DNA of 64,000 bases from Budorcas taxicolor (lineage: Eukaryota; Chordata; Mammalia; Artiodactyla; Bovidae). The stretch's first letter is position 1, and each line of letters starts with the position of its first letter. Below, one piece after another: positions 1-11,434 of this stretch. Location: NCBI RefSeq assembly GCF_023091745.1, contig NC_068913.1, forward strand, positions 16,076,001-16,140,000. Reading direction: 5' to 3'. Under the pieces are notes generated by a model. It worked only from the letters and a program-made list of their open reading frames with translations. It searched no databases and was not told where the DNA came from. The translations under genes were made by a program, and so were the position numbers.

Positions 1-201
1 GAGGCTATTCCCAACCCAGGGGTCAAACCCAGGCCTCCCGTATTACAGGAAGATTCTTTACCAGCTGAGCCACAAGGGAAGCCCGACAATTGGAATGGGT
101 AGCCTATCCCTTCTCCAGCGGATCTTCCCAACCCAGAAATCGAACAGGGGTCTCCTGCATTGCAGGCAGATTCTTTACCAGCTGGGCTATAAGGAAAGCC
201 C
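1..201 (-). mobile_element. Bov-tA SINE dimer, cut by window edge
   Basis: Minus-strand tRNA-Glu-derived ruminant SINE. Read on the plus strand it shows the usual reversed order: a segment ending in the start of the SINE (gggaagccc) near 80-88, then the same half again, ending near 201. The repeated half makes it the same dimeric form as the copies at 1704-2016 and 24096-24403. The left part lies outside the window. Confidence 0.85.
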
Positions 202-243
202 CTACTTGTGATAAGGCAAGAAAAAATAAAGGCATACCATTAT

Positions 244-420
244 GGGCCTCCCTGGTGGCCCAGTCAGTAAAGAATCTGCCTGCAGTGCAGAAGACCTGAG
301 TTTTATCCCTGGGTCAGAAAGATCCCCTGGAGAAGGAAACAGCAACCTACTCCAGTATTCTTACTTGGGAAATCCCAGGGACAGAGGATCCTGGCAGGCT
401 TAGCGATTAAACCACCACCA
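244..420 (+). mobile_element. Bov-tA SINE
   Basis: Begins with the SINE head (gggcctccctggtgg) and runs through the Bov-A body (ctggagaaggaaacagcaac) to a ttagcgattaaacc tail. It is flanked by ataccattat (234-243) and atacattat (422-430), a probable target-site duplication with one base lost. Confidence 0.9.
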
Positions 421-720
421 TATACATTATAAAGGAGGAAATAAAACTGTTTATAACTTGAGATGACATGATTATATGAGGTTTATAAGATTATAAGAAA
501 ACCCAAAGACTCTAAAAATAAAACATTTCCTAATACTATAAAGTGACTCTAACAAGATGGTAGGATATGAGATCAACAGGTGAAAAATCAATATATTTTA
601 TCTGGTAGCAATGACAGTTGGAAACTATAGCTTTAATATGTGTAATTTATGTAAGGAAATTAAATACATAATTATTCACTACAGCTTCAAGAAAAACGTT
701 AGGTTTAAAATGCTATGTTA

Positions 721-983
721 GGGGCTTCCCTGGTGGCTCAGTGGGGAAGAATCCATCTGCCAGTGCAGGAGATGAGTTTGACCCCCAATCTGAGAAGATT
801 CCACATGCTATGGAGCAACTAAGCCCATGCCCCACAGCTACTGAGCCCATGCTCTAGAGCTCATGCACCACACCACACTGAGAAGCCCATTCACCACAAC
901 TGGAGAAAAGTCTGCATGGCAACAAAGACCCAGCACAGCCAAAATCAAATAAATAAATAATTTAAAAAAAATTTTTTAAGATT
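721..983 (+). mobile_element. CHR-type tRNA-Glu SINE
   Basis: Has the shared SINE head (gggcttccctggtggctcag) but, in place of a Bov-A body, the CHR body with repeated gagcaactaagccc / ctactgagccc wording and an A-rich end (aaataaataaataa). Target duplication: tttaaaatgctatgtta (704-720) and tttaaaatgctttgttg (984-1000), one mismatch. It inserted into the old L1 ORF2. Confidence 0.88.
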
Positions 984-1703
984 TTTAAAATGCTTTGTTG
1001 TGTTTATACCTAAGTATAACATATGATAGAGCCTATATGCTGACAATTGCAAAAATCCAATGAAAGAAATGAAAGAAGGCCTGAATAAATATAAAAACAC
1101 ACAGTGTCCATGGATTAGAAGAATAAATATACTAACGATGTCAATTCTCTACCAAACTAATCTAGAGATTTAACAAAATTCCCAGTCAACATGGCAGCAA
1201 GAATTTTTTTAGATATAGAAAAATTTATTTTTAAAGTTTTTTGAGAAGGCGAAGGACCTAGAATAGAAAATCAATTTTGAAAAAGAAGAATAAACTGAGG
1301 GAATCATATTAACCAATTTTACAACTCACTAGACATCTATGGTGATTAGGACAGTGTAGTGTTGATGAAGAGATAAATTATAGACACACAGATAAGTGCA
1401 ACCGAGCATAGAGCACAGAACCAGATCTCACACCAAAAAATGACCAAATGATTTTTGACAAGGTTCCTGGGGCAATTCAATGGAAAAAGATAGTTTGTTC
1501 AACAAATGGTGTTGGATCAGTTGGATATCCATATGCCCCCATATGAACCTCAACTTGAACTTCATAGTATATGCAAAAAATAACTCAAAATGCACCATAT
1601 ATACAAATTTAAAATGTACAAAAAAATAGATAAATTTCATCAGGATTTTAAATGTTTGCAATATATACATGTATTGAATTATCACACTGTATACCTTAAA
1701 CTT

Positions 1704-2016
1704 GAAAGTGAAAGTCACTCAGTCATGTCCAACTCTTTGTGACCCCATGGACTATGCAGTCCAGGGAATTCTTCAGGCCTGAATACTGGAGTGGGTAGCC
1801 TTTCCCTTCTCCAGGGGATCTTCCCAACCCAGTGATTGAACCCGGGTCTCCTGCATTGCAGGCTGATTCTTTACCAACTGAGTCAAAAGGGAAGCCCAAG
1901 AATACTGGCGTTAGTAGCCTATCCCTTCTCCAGCAGATCTTTCCGACCCAGGAATCAAAGCAGTGTCTCCTGCATTGCAGGCAGATTCTTTACCAACTGA
2001 GCTATCAGGGAAGCTG
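1704..2016 (-). mobile_element. Bov-tA SINE dimer
   Basis: Minus-strand SINE whose tRNA-proximal half is present twice; the repeat boundary lies near 1895-1905. It is bracketed by a perfect ten-base target duplication, ccttaaactt (1694-1703 and 2017-2026). The host sequence is itself a short L1-3'-end-like insertion within the older L1. Confidence 0.9.
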
Positions 2017-2350
2017 CCTTAAACTTACCAATTTTATGTCAATTATGTCTCAGTAAAGCTGAGAAGTGAAGTTTTAAATGTTGTTCTAAAAAAAGAGAAT
2101 ACAAACACAAGATGTGCAAACCACATATCTGTCAAAAGACTATTATTCAGAATAAAGAACTCCTAAAACTTGACAGAAAAAAATAAAGCAATCTAATTAG
2201 AAAATGGGAAAAAGACATGTATGGACATTTCACCAAAAAGAATATACAGATGGCAAATAAGAGCACAACATCAGTTGTGATTAGGTAAATGCAATTAAAA
2301 CCACAGTGAGATATCACTACACACTTAACAGAATGACAAAAATGAAAAAT

Positions 2351-2556
2351 GGTGGTGGTTCATTTGCTAAGTTGTGTCCATCTCTTGCGACCCCATGGAC
2401 TGCAGCCTGCCAGGCTCCTCTGTTCTTGGGATTCTCCAGGAAGAATACTGGAGTAGGTTGCCATTTCCTTCTCCAGGGGATCTTCTCGACCCAGGAATCG
2501 AACCTGGGTCTCCTGCCTTTCAGGCAGATTCTTTACCCACTGAGCTACAAGGGAAG
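2351..2556 (-). mobile_element. Bov-tA SINE
   Basis: Minus-strand copy ending at the SINE head (ctacaagggaag). Perfect target duplication aaatgaaaaat at 2340-2350 and 2557-2567, within L1. Confidence 0.92.
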
Positions 2557-2820
2557 AAATGAAAAATAGTGAGCACCAAATGTGGACTGCGATGCAGAGA
2601 GACTAGACCACTGTATTGCTGATGAAAATGTAAATTGCTACAGCCACCCTGGAAAGCAGTTTGATAATTTCTTCAAAAGGTAAATATGCAACCACTTTGT
2701 CATCAACCAATTATACTCTTGGGTATTTTTCTTAGAGAAATGAAAATTTATCACACAAAAACTGTTTATAAATATTAATAGCAACTTTGTTCATAATATA
2801 ATAAAACTGGAAACAGATTT

Positions 2821-3404
2821 TGTTTTCTTGGTCTTCAGAATTACTTGTGATGGTAACTGCAGCCATGAAATTAAAAGCTTGCTCCTTGGAAGGAAAGCTA
2901 TGATAAACTGAGACAGCATATTAAAAAGTTAAGCCATCATTTTGCTGAGAAATATTTGTATGGTCAAAGCTATGGTTTTTCCTGTAGTCATGTACAGATA
3001 TGAGAGCTGTTCCACAAAGAAAGCTGAGCATCAAAGAACTGATGCTTTTGAATTGTGGTACAGGAGAAGACTCTTGGGAGTCTCTTGGACTGCAAGGAAT
3101 TCAAACCAGTCAATCCTACTGGAAATCAACCCTGAATATTCTTTGTATGGACTGATGCTGAAGCTCCAATACTTCAGCCACCCAGTGTAAAGAGCCGACT
3201 CACTGGAAAAGACTCTGATGCTGGGAAAGATTGAAGACAAAAGGAGAAGTGAGCAGCAGAGGATGAGATGGTCAGATAGCATCACTGACTCAGTGGACAT
3301 GAATTTGAGCAAACTCCAGGAGATAGTAAAGGACAGGGAAACCTGGTATGTTGCAGTCCATGAGGTTGCAAAGAGTTGGACCGACTTAGTGACCTAACAA
3401 CAAC
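2821..3404 (+). mobile_element. BovB LINE 3' fragment
   Basis: A 5'-truncated BovB in plus orientation covering the end of the reverse transcriptase gene to the 3' terminus. Translated remnants match the BovB C-terminal region (AMVFPVVMY, then a Cys/Trp-rich stretch, then WTARNSNQS), with stops and frame shifts. Flanked by aaaactggaaacagattt (2803-2820) and aaaactgaaaacagttta (3405-3422), a long, slightly diverged target duplication in L1. The 3' tail is caacaacaa-like, as in older BovB copies. Confidence 0.88.
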
Positions 3405-3815
3405 AAAACTGAAAACAGTTTAGATGTCCTTCAATGGGTGAATTGTTAAACAAATTTATGGTACATGCATCTCATGGAATATACCACTCAGTAACAAAAA
3501 GGAACAAAAATTGAACAAATTATTAAACAGCAGCTTGGATGAATATCCATGAAATTTTGTTGAGTGGAAAAAAAGTAAATCTTAACAGCTACATATTGCA
3601 TAATTCTATTTTATGGAACAATCTTGAAGCAACAACATTTATAGAAATAGAAGAGAGATCAGCAGTGACCAGGGTTAAGGAGGGAGTAGGACTGGGAGGG
3701 GAGTGGATAAGGCTACACACGAGAGAGCCTGGGGTGACAGAACGGCGCTGTGTTTTGACTATTTCAATGTCAACATTCTGCTTGTGTATTGTACAATTCT
3801 GCAGGCTATTACTGT

Positions 3816-4029
3816 GGGCTTCCCTGCTGCCTCAGGCAGTAAAGGACCCGCTGTAATATGGGAGACCTGGGTCCAATCCCTGGGTCGGGGAGATCCGCTG
3901 GAGGAAGGCATGGCAACCCACTCCAGTATTCTTGTCTGGAGAATCCCACGGACAGAGAAGCCTGGTGGGCTACAGAGCCTGACAAGAGTCTGACATGAGT
4001 CTGACATGACTGAGCGACCAAGCACAACA
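3816..4029 (+). mobile_element. Bov-tA SINE
   Basis: Begins gggcttccctgctgcctcag and ends near gactgagcgaccaagcacaac. A short internal repeat of gagtctgacat occurs at about 3985-4010. It inserted in the 3' UTR of the old L1. I could not read a clean target duplication. Confidence 0.88.
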
Positions 4030-4383
4030 CAGTACCATTGGCTGACACCAAGTAAAGGGTTTGTGGGATTCCTCTGCATTATTTCTTGAAACTGTATATA
4101 AATCTATAATTATCTCAAATTTTAATTAAAAAAAAATGTTACTCTGTAAAAGTTGACAGAATGAACAGACAAGCTGGAGACTGGGGGGAAAATACTTGCA
4201 AAAATATGTCAAACAGCACCATCTCTCCAGAGTATGAATTCTCAATGATCAACAGTAGTATAATAAGCAACTCAATTTTTTTTTACTGAGCAAAAGAATT
4301 CACTATAAATTTCACCAAGAGGATATATATGACATGTATTTACATGAAAGATGTTCAACATCATTAGCCATCCTAATAAGTGT

Positions 4384-4782
4384 ATCAGTTCAGTTCAGTT
4401 CAGTCAGTCAGTCGTGTCCGACTCTTTGTGACCCCATGAATCGCAGCACGCCAAGCCTCCCTGTCCATCACCAACTCCCAGAGTTCACCCAAACTCATGT
4501 CCATCCAGTCAGTGATGCCGTCTAGCCATCTCATCCTCGGTCGTCCCCTTCTCCTCCTGCCCCCAATCCCTCCCTGCATCAGAGTCTTTTCCAATGAGTC
4601 AACTCTTCGCATGAGGTGGCCAAAGTACTGGAGTTTCAGCTTTAGCATCATTCCTTCCAATGATCACCCAGGACTGATCTCCTTTAGGATGGACTGGTTG
4701 GATCTCCTTGCAGTCCAAAGGACTCTCAAGAGTCTTCTCCAACACCACAGTTCAAAAGCATCAATTCTTTGGCGCTCAGCTT
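4384..4782 (-). mobile_element. BovB LINE 3' end
   Basis: Starts on the plus strand with the reversed BovB terminus (cagttcagttcagttcag), followed by the C-terminal reverse-transcriptase coding region. An 86-codon open stretch on the minus strand (4400-4660) reads MEGMMLKLKLQYFGHLMRR and onward, typical of BovB. It is 5'-truncated to about 400 bases and looks little decayed. Confidence 0.93.
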
Positions 4783-4840
4783 AATGCAAATTAGAGAGGC
4801 ACAAATGTAAACCATGATGAAATACTATTGTGCACTTATT

Positions 4841-4972
4841 GGTGGTGATGGTTTAGTTGCAGCCGTATCCAACTCTTGCGACCCCACGGACTGTAGCCTG
4901 CCAGGCTCTCTTGTCCATGGGATTCTCCAGGCCAGATTACTGGAGTGGGTTGCCATTTCCTTCTTCAATTTA
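4841..4972 (-). mobile_element. Bov-tA/Bov-A SINE, tRNA part missing
   Basis: Minus-strand Bov-A body without the tRNA head. Perfect target duplication tgcacttatt at 4831-4840 and 4973-4982, within L1. Confidence 0.88.
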
Positions 4973-5109
4973 TGCACTTATTAAAATAGGTAAAATAAAA
5001 AATACTGACAACAGATACTGACAAGAATGTACAGCAATTATAAGCATCATACTTTGCTAATGGGACTGTTACATGGTACAGTCCCTCTGGAAAATAGTCT
5101 GGCAGTTTC

Positions 5110-7718
5110 TTTTTTAAAAATTTTTATTGAAGTATAGTTGGTTTACAATATTGTGTTAGTTTCCAAAGTACAGCAAGTTAATCAATTATACATATACATA
5201 TATCCACTCTTTTTTAGATTCTTTTCCCATATATGTCATTATAGAGTATTGAATAGGGTTCTCCAGTAGATCCTTATTAGTCATTTATTTTATACCTAGC
5301 AGTGTATATATGTAAATCCCAATCTCCCAATTTGTCCACTCCCCCCAACCATAAGCTTATTTTCTATATCTGTGACTCTATTTCTGTTTTGTAAATAAGG
5401 TCATTTGTGCCATATTTTAGATTCCACATACAGGTGGTATTATATAGTACTTGTCTTTCTTTTTCAGGCTTACTTAGTATGATAATCTCTAGGTCAGTCC
5501 ATGTTGCTGCAAATGGCTATGTTCTTTTTTTATGACTGAGTAATGTTCCATTGTATATAAGTACCACATCTTTATCCATTTTTCTATTGATAGATATTTA
5601 GGTTGCTCCCATGTCTTGGCTATTGTAAATGGTGATGAAATGAACGTTGAGGTGTATATATCTTTCCAAATTATGGTTTTCTCCAGGCATATTCCCAGGA
5701 GTGGGATTGCTGGATCATATGGTACCTTATTTTTAGTTTTTTAAGGAACCTCCATGTTGTTCTCCATAGTGGTTGTACCAGTTTACTTTTCCACCAACAG
5801 TGTAGGAGAGTTCCCTTTTCTCCACACTCTCTATGTGGAGATTTTTTTGATAATGGCCATTCTGACTGGCATGAGGTATACCTCATTGTAGTTTTTCTTT
5901 GCATTTCTCTGATAATTAGTGATTTGAGCATCTTTTTGCTTGCTTTTTACCATCTGTATGTTGTCTTTAAAGAAATGTCTGTTTAAATCTTCTGCCTAGT
6001 TTATAATTGGGCTGTTTGTTCTTTTGACGTAGAGCTGCATGAGATGTTTGTATATTTTGGACATTAATCCCTTGTGGGTTGCTTCATTTGCAGATATTTT
6101 CTCCCAGTCTGTAGGCTGTCTTTTTGTTTTGTTTATGGTTTCCTTTGCTGTGCAAAAGCTTTTGGATTTAATTATGTGCCATTTGTTTTGTTGTTGTTGT
6201 TTCCATTACTCTAGGAGATAGAACCTAAAGAATATTATGTGATTTATATCAAAACTACTGTATTTTCCTATAGTAGTTTTATAGTATCCAGTCTTACATT
6301 TAGGTTTATAATCCGTTTTGAGTTTATTTTTGTATATGATGTTAGAGTATGTTCTAATTTCATTCTTTTATGTGTAGCTGTCTGGTTTTCCCAACACCAG
6401 TTATTGAAAAGTTTGTCTTTTCTCTGTACATTCTTGCCTCTTTTGTCATGGATTAATTGATAGTAAGAGGGTGGGGCTTATTTCTAGGCTTTTCATCTTT
6501 TTGTGCCAGTATCATACTATTTTGATGACTGTAGCTTTGTAGTATAGTCTGAAATCAGGGCATCTGATTCCTCCAGCTCTGTTTTTCTTTCTCAGGATTG
6601 TTTTGTCTGTTCAGAGCCTTGTGTTTCCATATAGATTTTAGAATATTTTTGTTCCAATTCTGTGAAAAATGCCCTTGGTAATTTGATAGGGATTGCATTG
6701 AATCTGCAGATTGTCTTGAGTAATATAGTAATTTTAGCACTATTGATATTTCCAATACAAGAGCATAGTATGTTCTTCCATATATTTGTGTCCTCTCGAG
6801 CTTCTTTCATCAGCATCTTATAGTTTTCAGAGTCTTCTGTCTCCTTTGGTGAGTTTATTCCTAAGTATTTTATTCTTTCTGATGCAATGGTAAATGGAAT
6901 TGTTTCATTGATTTATCTTTCTGATCTTTCATTGTTAGTGTATAAGAATGCAAGAGATTTCTGTGTATTAATTTTGTATCCTACAAATCTACCAAATCCA
7001 TTTATGAGCTCCAGTTGTTTTCTGGTAGACTCTTTAGAGTCCTCTATGTATAGTATCATGTCATCTGCAAACAGTGACAGTTTTACTTCTTCTTTTCCAA
7101 TTGGGATTCATTTTATTTCTTTTTCTTTCCTGATTTCTGTGACTAGGACTTCCAAAACTGTGTTGAATAAAAGTGGTGACAGTGGATTCCTTGCCTTGTT
7201 CCTGATCTTAGAGGGAATGTGTTCAGCCTGTCACCATTGCGAATGATGTAGACTGTGGGTTTGTCATATATGGACTTTGTTATGTTGAGGTAAGTATCCT
7301 CTATTCCCACTATCTGGAGACTTTTATCATAAATGGTTGTTAAATTTTGTCAAAAAACTTTTCTGTATCTGTTACTGGTCATATGGTTTTTATTCTTCAA
7401 TTTGTTAATGGTATATCATACTGATCAATTTGCAAATATTGAATACTTGTATTCTGGGGATAAATCTCACTTGATCATGATGTATCCTTCGAATGGATTG
7501 TTGGATTTGGTTTGCTAGCATTTTGTTGAGTAATTTTGCATCTATGCTCATCATTGACATTGGCCTGCAATTTTCTTTTTTGTGATGTTTTTGTCTGGTT
7601 TTCAAATCATAGAATGATTTTTGGAGTGTTCCTTCCTCTGCAAATTTTTGGAGGAGTTTCAGAACTCTCCTCTAAATGTTAACTCTTCTCAAAATGTTTG
7701 ATAGAATTCACCTGTAAT
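5110..7718 (-). mobile_element. L1 LINE, 2.6 kb, 3' UTR through reverse transcriptase
   Basis: Minus-strand L1 beginning with the T-rich reversed tail at 5110 and running through the 3' UTR and ORF2 into the reverse-transcriptase domain near 7400-7600. Minus-strand remnants include the Cys-rich C-terminus (GEKGTLLHCWWKSKLVQPLW, about 5770-5840) and a finger/palm piece (NQIQQSIRRIHHDQ, about 7450-7530). Many stops and frame shifts show that it is inactive. It is 5'-truncated where a SINE now sits (7719). Confidence 0.9.
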
Positions 7719-7940
7719 GAGCCCCTCAGTCATGTCCAACTCAGTGACCCATGGACTGTAGCCTATCAGGCTCCTCTGTCATGGATTTTTCAGGCAAGAA
7801 TACTAGAGTGGGATTAGGCAAGAATACTGGAGCCAGTTGGCATTTCCTCCTTCAGGGTATCTTCCCTACCCAGGGATCGAACCTGAATCCCCTGCATCTC
7901 CTGGACTGGCAGACAGATTCTTTACCACTGAACCACCTGA
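7719..7940 (-). mobile_element. Bov-tA SINE with internal duplication
   Basis: Minus-strand SINE. The segment aggcaagaatactagag (7792-7808) is repeated as aggcaagaatactggag (7816-7832), a short tandem duplication inside the element. Ends at accactgaaccacctga. Confidence 0.85.
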
Positions 7941-8670
7941 TTCTCAAATTCTCCAATAAGGGAGGTACAAACGTGAACCATGATTAAATACTGTTATGTA
8001 CTTATTAGAATGACTAAAATAAAAAAATACAGGCAATACCAGATGCTGTAAATGTAAGGAATGTAAGGCAACTAGAACTTTCATACTTTCTTACTGGGAC
8101 TGTAACATGGTTCAGCCTCTGGGGCTGGCAGTTTCTTATGAAGTTAAATATGTAACAACCATAAGACCTAGCATTTGAATCATTGAGTATATCCCAGAGA
8201 AATAAAAATGTATGTTCAAACACCTATACACTAACTTTTATAGTAGCAGTGTTTATAATCACCCCAAACTGGAAACAACCCACTGTTCTTTACCAAGTGA
8301 ATGGATAAAAAAATTGTGGTACAGCCATATAATAAAATAATACTCATTAATGAAAAAGAACAAACTATGAATATAAGCAACAACTGAAATGAATCTCAAA
8401 GGCATTGTACCAAGTGAAAGAAGCCAGTCTCAAAATGTTAATATATGATTCTATTTATGTGACATTCTTAAAAATACCAAACTATAGTGATAGAGAACAT
8501 TATTTGACAAGGGTTAGGCTGAGAGAGCTTTAGGAGTTGGGGATACTATTCTATATTCAGATTGTGGTAGTAACTATATAAATCAGTATGTGTGTTAATA
8601 TCCACTGACCTGTATACCAAAAGAGTCAAGTTTATTTAATGATAATTTGTTTAAAGTGAAAAAAAAAAAT
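7941..8670 (+). mobile_element. Old L1 (+), ORF2 end and 3' UTR with poly-A
   Basis: Plus-strand L1 piece with the ORF2 C-terminal wording (ccaaactggaaacaaccc, gtgaatggataaa) followed by a 3' UTR and an A-run at 8660-8669. It overlaps in L1 coordinates with 4783-5109, so it is not a simple continuation of that copy. Confidence 0.75.
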
Positions 8671-8689
8671 ACACTCCCAGTATCTGATA

Positions 8690-9490
8690 AATCATCATCA
8701 GCCTCTGTTGCCACCTGGTCCAGGCTATCACCTTCTACCTATTGCATCACTATAATAGCCTCCTAACTGGTCTCCCACTCCAGTGTTCTTGCCTGGAGAA
8801 TCCCAGGGACGAGGGGAGCCTGGTGGGCTGCCATCTATGGGGTCACACAGAGTTGGACACGACTGAAGCGACTTAGCAGCAGCAGCAGCAACTGGTCTCC
8901 CTACTGCCTCTTGCAAATATATATCAGATAATGTCTCTTTTCTACTCCAGAGCCTTCACTGGCTCCCAGTTTCTCTCAGCATAAAACCTGAAGTCTTCAC
9001 CACTGCCTAGATGGCTGTTGAGTCCCTGGGGGACCTCTGTGACCTCTTCTTCTGAGTCCTCCTCACTCACTGTGTTCCAGATGCACTAGCTATGTTGATG
9101 CTCACTGAACACACCAAACCTTAGCACTGGCTATTCCTTCTGCCTGGAATATCCTTTCTGCAAATAACCACATGGCTCCCTTCCTCACTTCATCCTATTC
9201 TTCGCTGAAATGCCATCTTCAAAGTGTGCAACCTACTCTGACCACTCCATTTAAAATGACATCTCCCCCTGCATCCTCCCCTTCCATTTACAGCTTACTA
9301 TTTCTCCACAGCACTTATCATCTTCTAACATACAGTATTATTTATTAGGTAATACACTCAATTTCTGTCACCCCCGGCAGAGACACACAGAGGTATAAGG
9401 TCTATGAGGACAGGACTTTTTTGCACCTTCAATGACTGACATATAGAGGCATGTCAGTACACATTTGTGGAATGAATAAGTGAAGGAGGG
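8690..9490 (+). mobile_element. L2 LINE, 3' region
   Basis: Plus-strand L2 with the characteristic order: a 'cactggctcccagt' block (8958), 'ctgcctggaatatcctttc' (9141), a 'tgccatcttcaaagtg' block (9211), 'cacagcacttatcatcttc' (9308) and 'ggacaggactttttt' (9410), ending in an aatgaataagtgaa-type tail. Mammal-wide and heavily diverged. Interrupted by a BOV-A2 fragment at 8777-8889. Confidence 0.82.
8777..8889 (+). mobile_element. BOV-A2 SINE, single 3' unit
   Basis: Only the second Bov-A unit of BOV-A2 is present, ending in agcagcagcagc. Perfect 12-base target duplication aactggtctccc at 8765-8776 and 8890-8901, so the truncation arose at insertion. Confidence 0.92.
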
Positions 9491-11121
9491 AGAAAAAGAG
9501 GGAAGGAGGGAGAGAAAAGGTTAATTTGTTATTATCCATGTGAGAAAACGGAGAGGACAAGGAGGGCATCACCAAAAGATGACTCAGCGATGGCCAGTAA
9601 ACTAGAGCAGTGTGAATGCTCAGAGGGCAGGAGAAAAGGGCAAGGCCAGAGTGGGCTCTGGGAATCAGCCTTAAATGCCATGCTAAAGAATTTGGTCCTT
9701 AGGTGGAAAGCATTTAAGTGACTGAGAAACATAATAATGTTTGTGGAGAGTCAATTGGTTGAGGGCTGTGAGCTTGTTAAAAAAGCTAATTGTGATCTAG
9801 TTATTAAGCAAAAGTGATGACCTGAACTAAGAGTGTGGCGGAATCAACAACACAAAGGGGCACGTTCCAGAATCCTTAACAGGAACAGTAGGATTTCTAT
9901 TAAATGTTGGAAGGATAAGAAATTGAGGATGCACCCCCTTCCCATCCTCCCCACCCACCAAATTTTTCCTTGTGCCTCTAGGAAGAAGAGCACAGGTTTT
10001 TAACAAAAGAGGATGAGTCCAGGAGCAAATGACTTGTAGTGAATACACACCACTCTTTTCCATCTCAGCGCCCTCATCCATTGGGATTGTTATGTCTAGA
10101 GTACCCTTCTTATTCATCTTTCTGACTCCTAATTTAGCTTCAATTCACAGACCCTCACTCAGCTTATAGATATTATAAAAAATATACCCAAAGATTTTGA
10201 AACTATCTGAAAAGACAAGATGTTAGGAACTGATAATGAAGTTATTGGATGACTTATGGAGATGGGGATTGATCCCCTTTAAAAAGCAGACATTTTCCGT
10301 ACCAGCAGGAGATTTCTGTCCCAGAAATATGTTATTGTAATGTAAGTGGCTCGTAAGGCTCATACTGTTATAATGAGTTTACACAGGGTGCACCGGGGTT
10401 ATAAAAATAAAAACATTAGCTTTTTGCACTGTCAATGCCAAATGTAAATACAGTGATTCTATGTGTTCCCTTCATATTTGCCCTTGAGAAAGTTTTCAGC
10501 CCACTTTTGCCTCTGTTTTCTCATCAAAAGGGCCAAAATGCTCTCTCAGGGCTATTACAGTTCCAAGAATCAGGAATTTTTCTTCTGTCTTTGTGAAGAG
10601 TCAGTTAGAGCAGGCATTGTGCATACTTCACAGATGAAAAACCAAGGCTCAAGAGGATGCTTCCCTTTGAACAAGATCCCACCTCCCCACTATCCTGATA
10701 CCTGTTCCCATGAGCTACCCAATATCCAACTATTGCAACATTAAAAACAATCATGTTTTTAAGACTATAAGGATAAATTTATTTTATGATAATTTTGAAT
10801 TTTGTCAGCACACACACACACAAACCCCAAAGTTTTTATTTTCTCTTTTGCAGGTAAAATAAATTTAAGTCAGGCCTGGGGGGGTGGGCAGTTCTTTCTT
10901 TTTTTGGCTATTGTAAAGTAATGGAAAGTGACTAACTCAGATTTAACTGCTGCGAAGTTTTGGACTTCTTTAAGAAATAATAAAGTGAATTAGGTGGTTT
11001 TTTTTAGATATTTATGTGAAGGAGGATGTTAAAAAGATTGAAAAAGAATGCCAAATACGAAAAAATGTTATAAACTATTATTGAGTTAGAAACTAATGTC
11101 ATTATTTAAAAAAATAATTGA
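9491..11121. other. Non-coding stretch with faint ancient repeats
   Basis: No gene seen. It starts with a purine-rich gggaggga-type run (9483-9516). 9610-9740 resembles an unassigned ancient mammalian repeat also glimpsed near 18110-18440 and 36190-36240. A short ca-run sits at 10798-10812, and 10600-10660 faintly resembles reversed MIR. The remainder looks unique. Confidence 0.5.
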
Positions 11122-11434
11122 GTTGTCATATAGAGCAAAGTAAGTCAGGAAGAGAAAAACAAAGATTGTATATTAACATATATGTGTGGAATCTAGAAAA
11201 AATGGTACTGATGAACCTATTTTCAGGGCAAGAATAGAGACAGACCTAGAGAATGGGCTTGTGGCCACAGCAGCAAATGGAGTTGGGATGAATAGAAAGA
11301 GTAGCCTTGATGTATATACACCACCATGTGTGAAATAGATAAATGGTTGGAAGCTGCCAAAGAGTACACGGAGCTCAACTTGACGCTCTGTGATGACCTA
11401 AAGGAGTCGATGGGGAGAGGTTGGAGGGAATAAA
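11122..11434 (+). mobile_element. L1 3' UTR (+), 5'-truncated
   Basis: Matches a ruminant L1 3' UTR: agagcaaagtaagtcagga, then tatgtgtggaatctagaaa, an agacagac... block and a tgacctaaaggag end near 11394-11406. It meets the T-tail of the opposite-strand L1 at about 11435, giving a tail-to-tail pair. Confidence 0.78.

Larger units (their letters stand above)
421..4137 (+). mobile_element. Old L1 (L1M-type) LINE, ORF2 to poly-A, multiply interrupted
   Basis: Degenerate plus-strand L1. The pieces at 421-720, 984-1703, 2027-2350, 2557-2820, 3405-3815 and 4030-4137 read in order as the ORF2 C-terminal half, the 3' UTR and an A-rich tail at 4129-4137. Recognisable ORF2 stretches include the wording around 1140-1260 and the segment before the 3' UTR at 2220-2340. 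No frame is intact. Five younger elements lie inside it: a CHR SINE, a Bov-tA dimer, two Bov-tA SINEs and a BovB. A stretch of about 100 bases of ORF2 is also missing near 1660. The 3' UTR wording resembles eutherian L1M families; the exact subfamily is not assigned. Confidence 0.8.
4138..5109 (+). mobile_element. Second old L1 (+), ORF2 C-terminal remnant
   Basis: Directly follows the tail of the first L1. Pieces 4138-4383, 4783-4840 and 4973-5109 match the ORF2 C-terminal region (for example atttcaccaagaggatata and gatgttcaacatcattagcc), with heavy decay. It is interrupted by a BovB 3' end and a SINE, and cut at 5110 by a minus-strand L1. Its last 330 bases resemble 7941-8135 on the other side of that L1. 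Confidence 0.75.
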
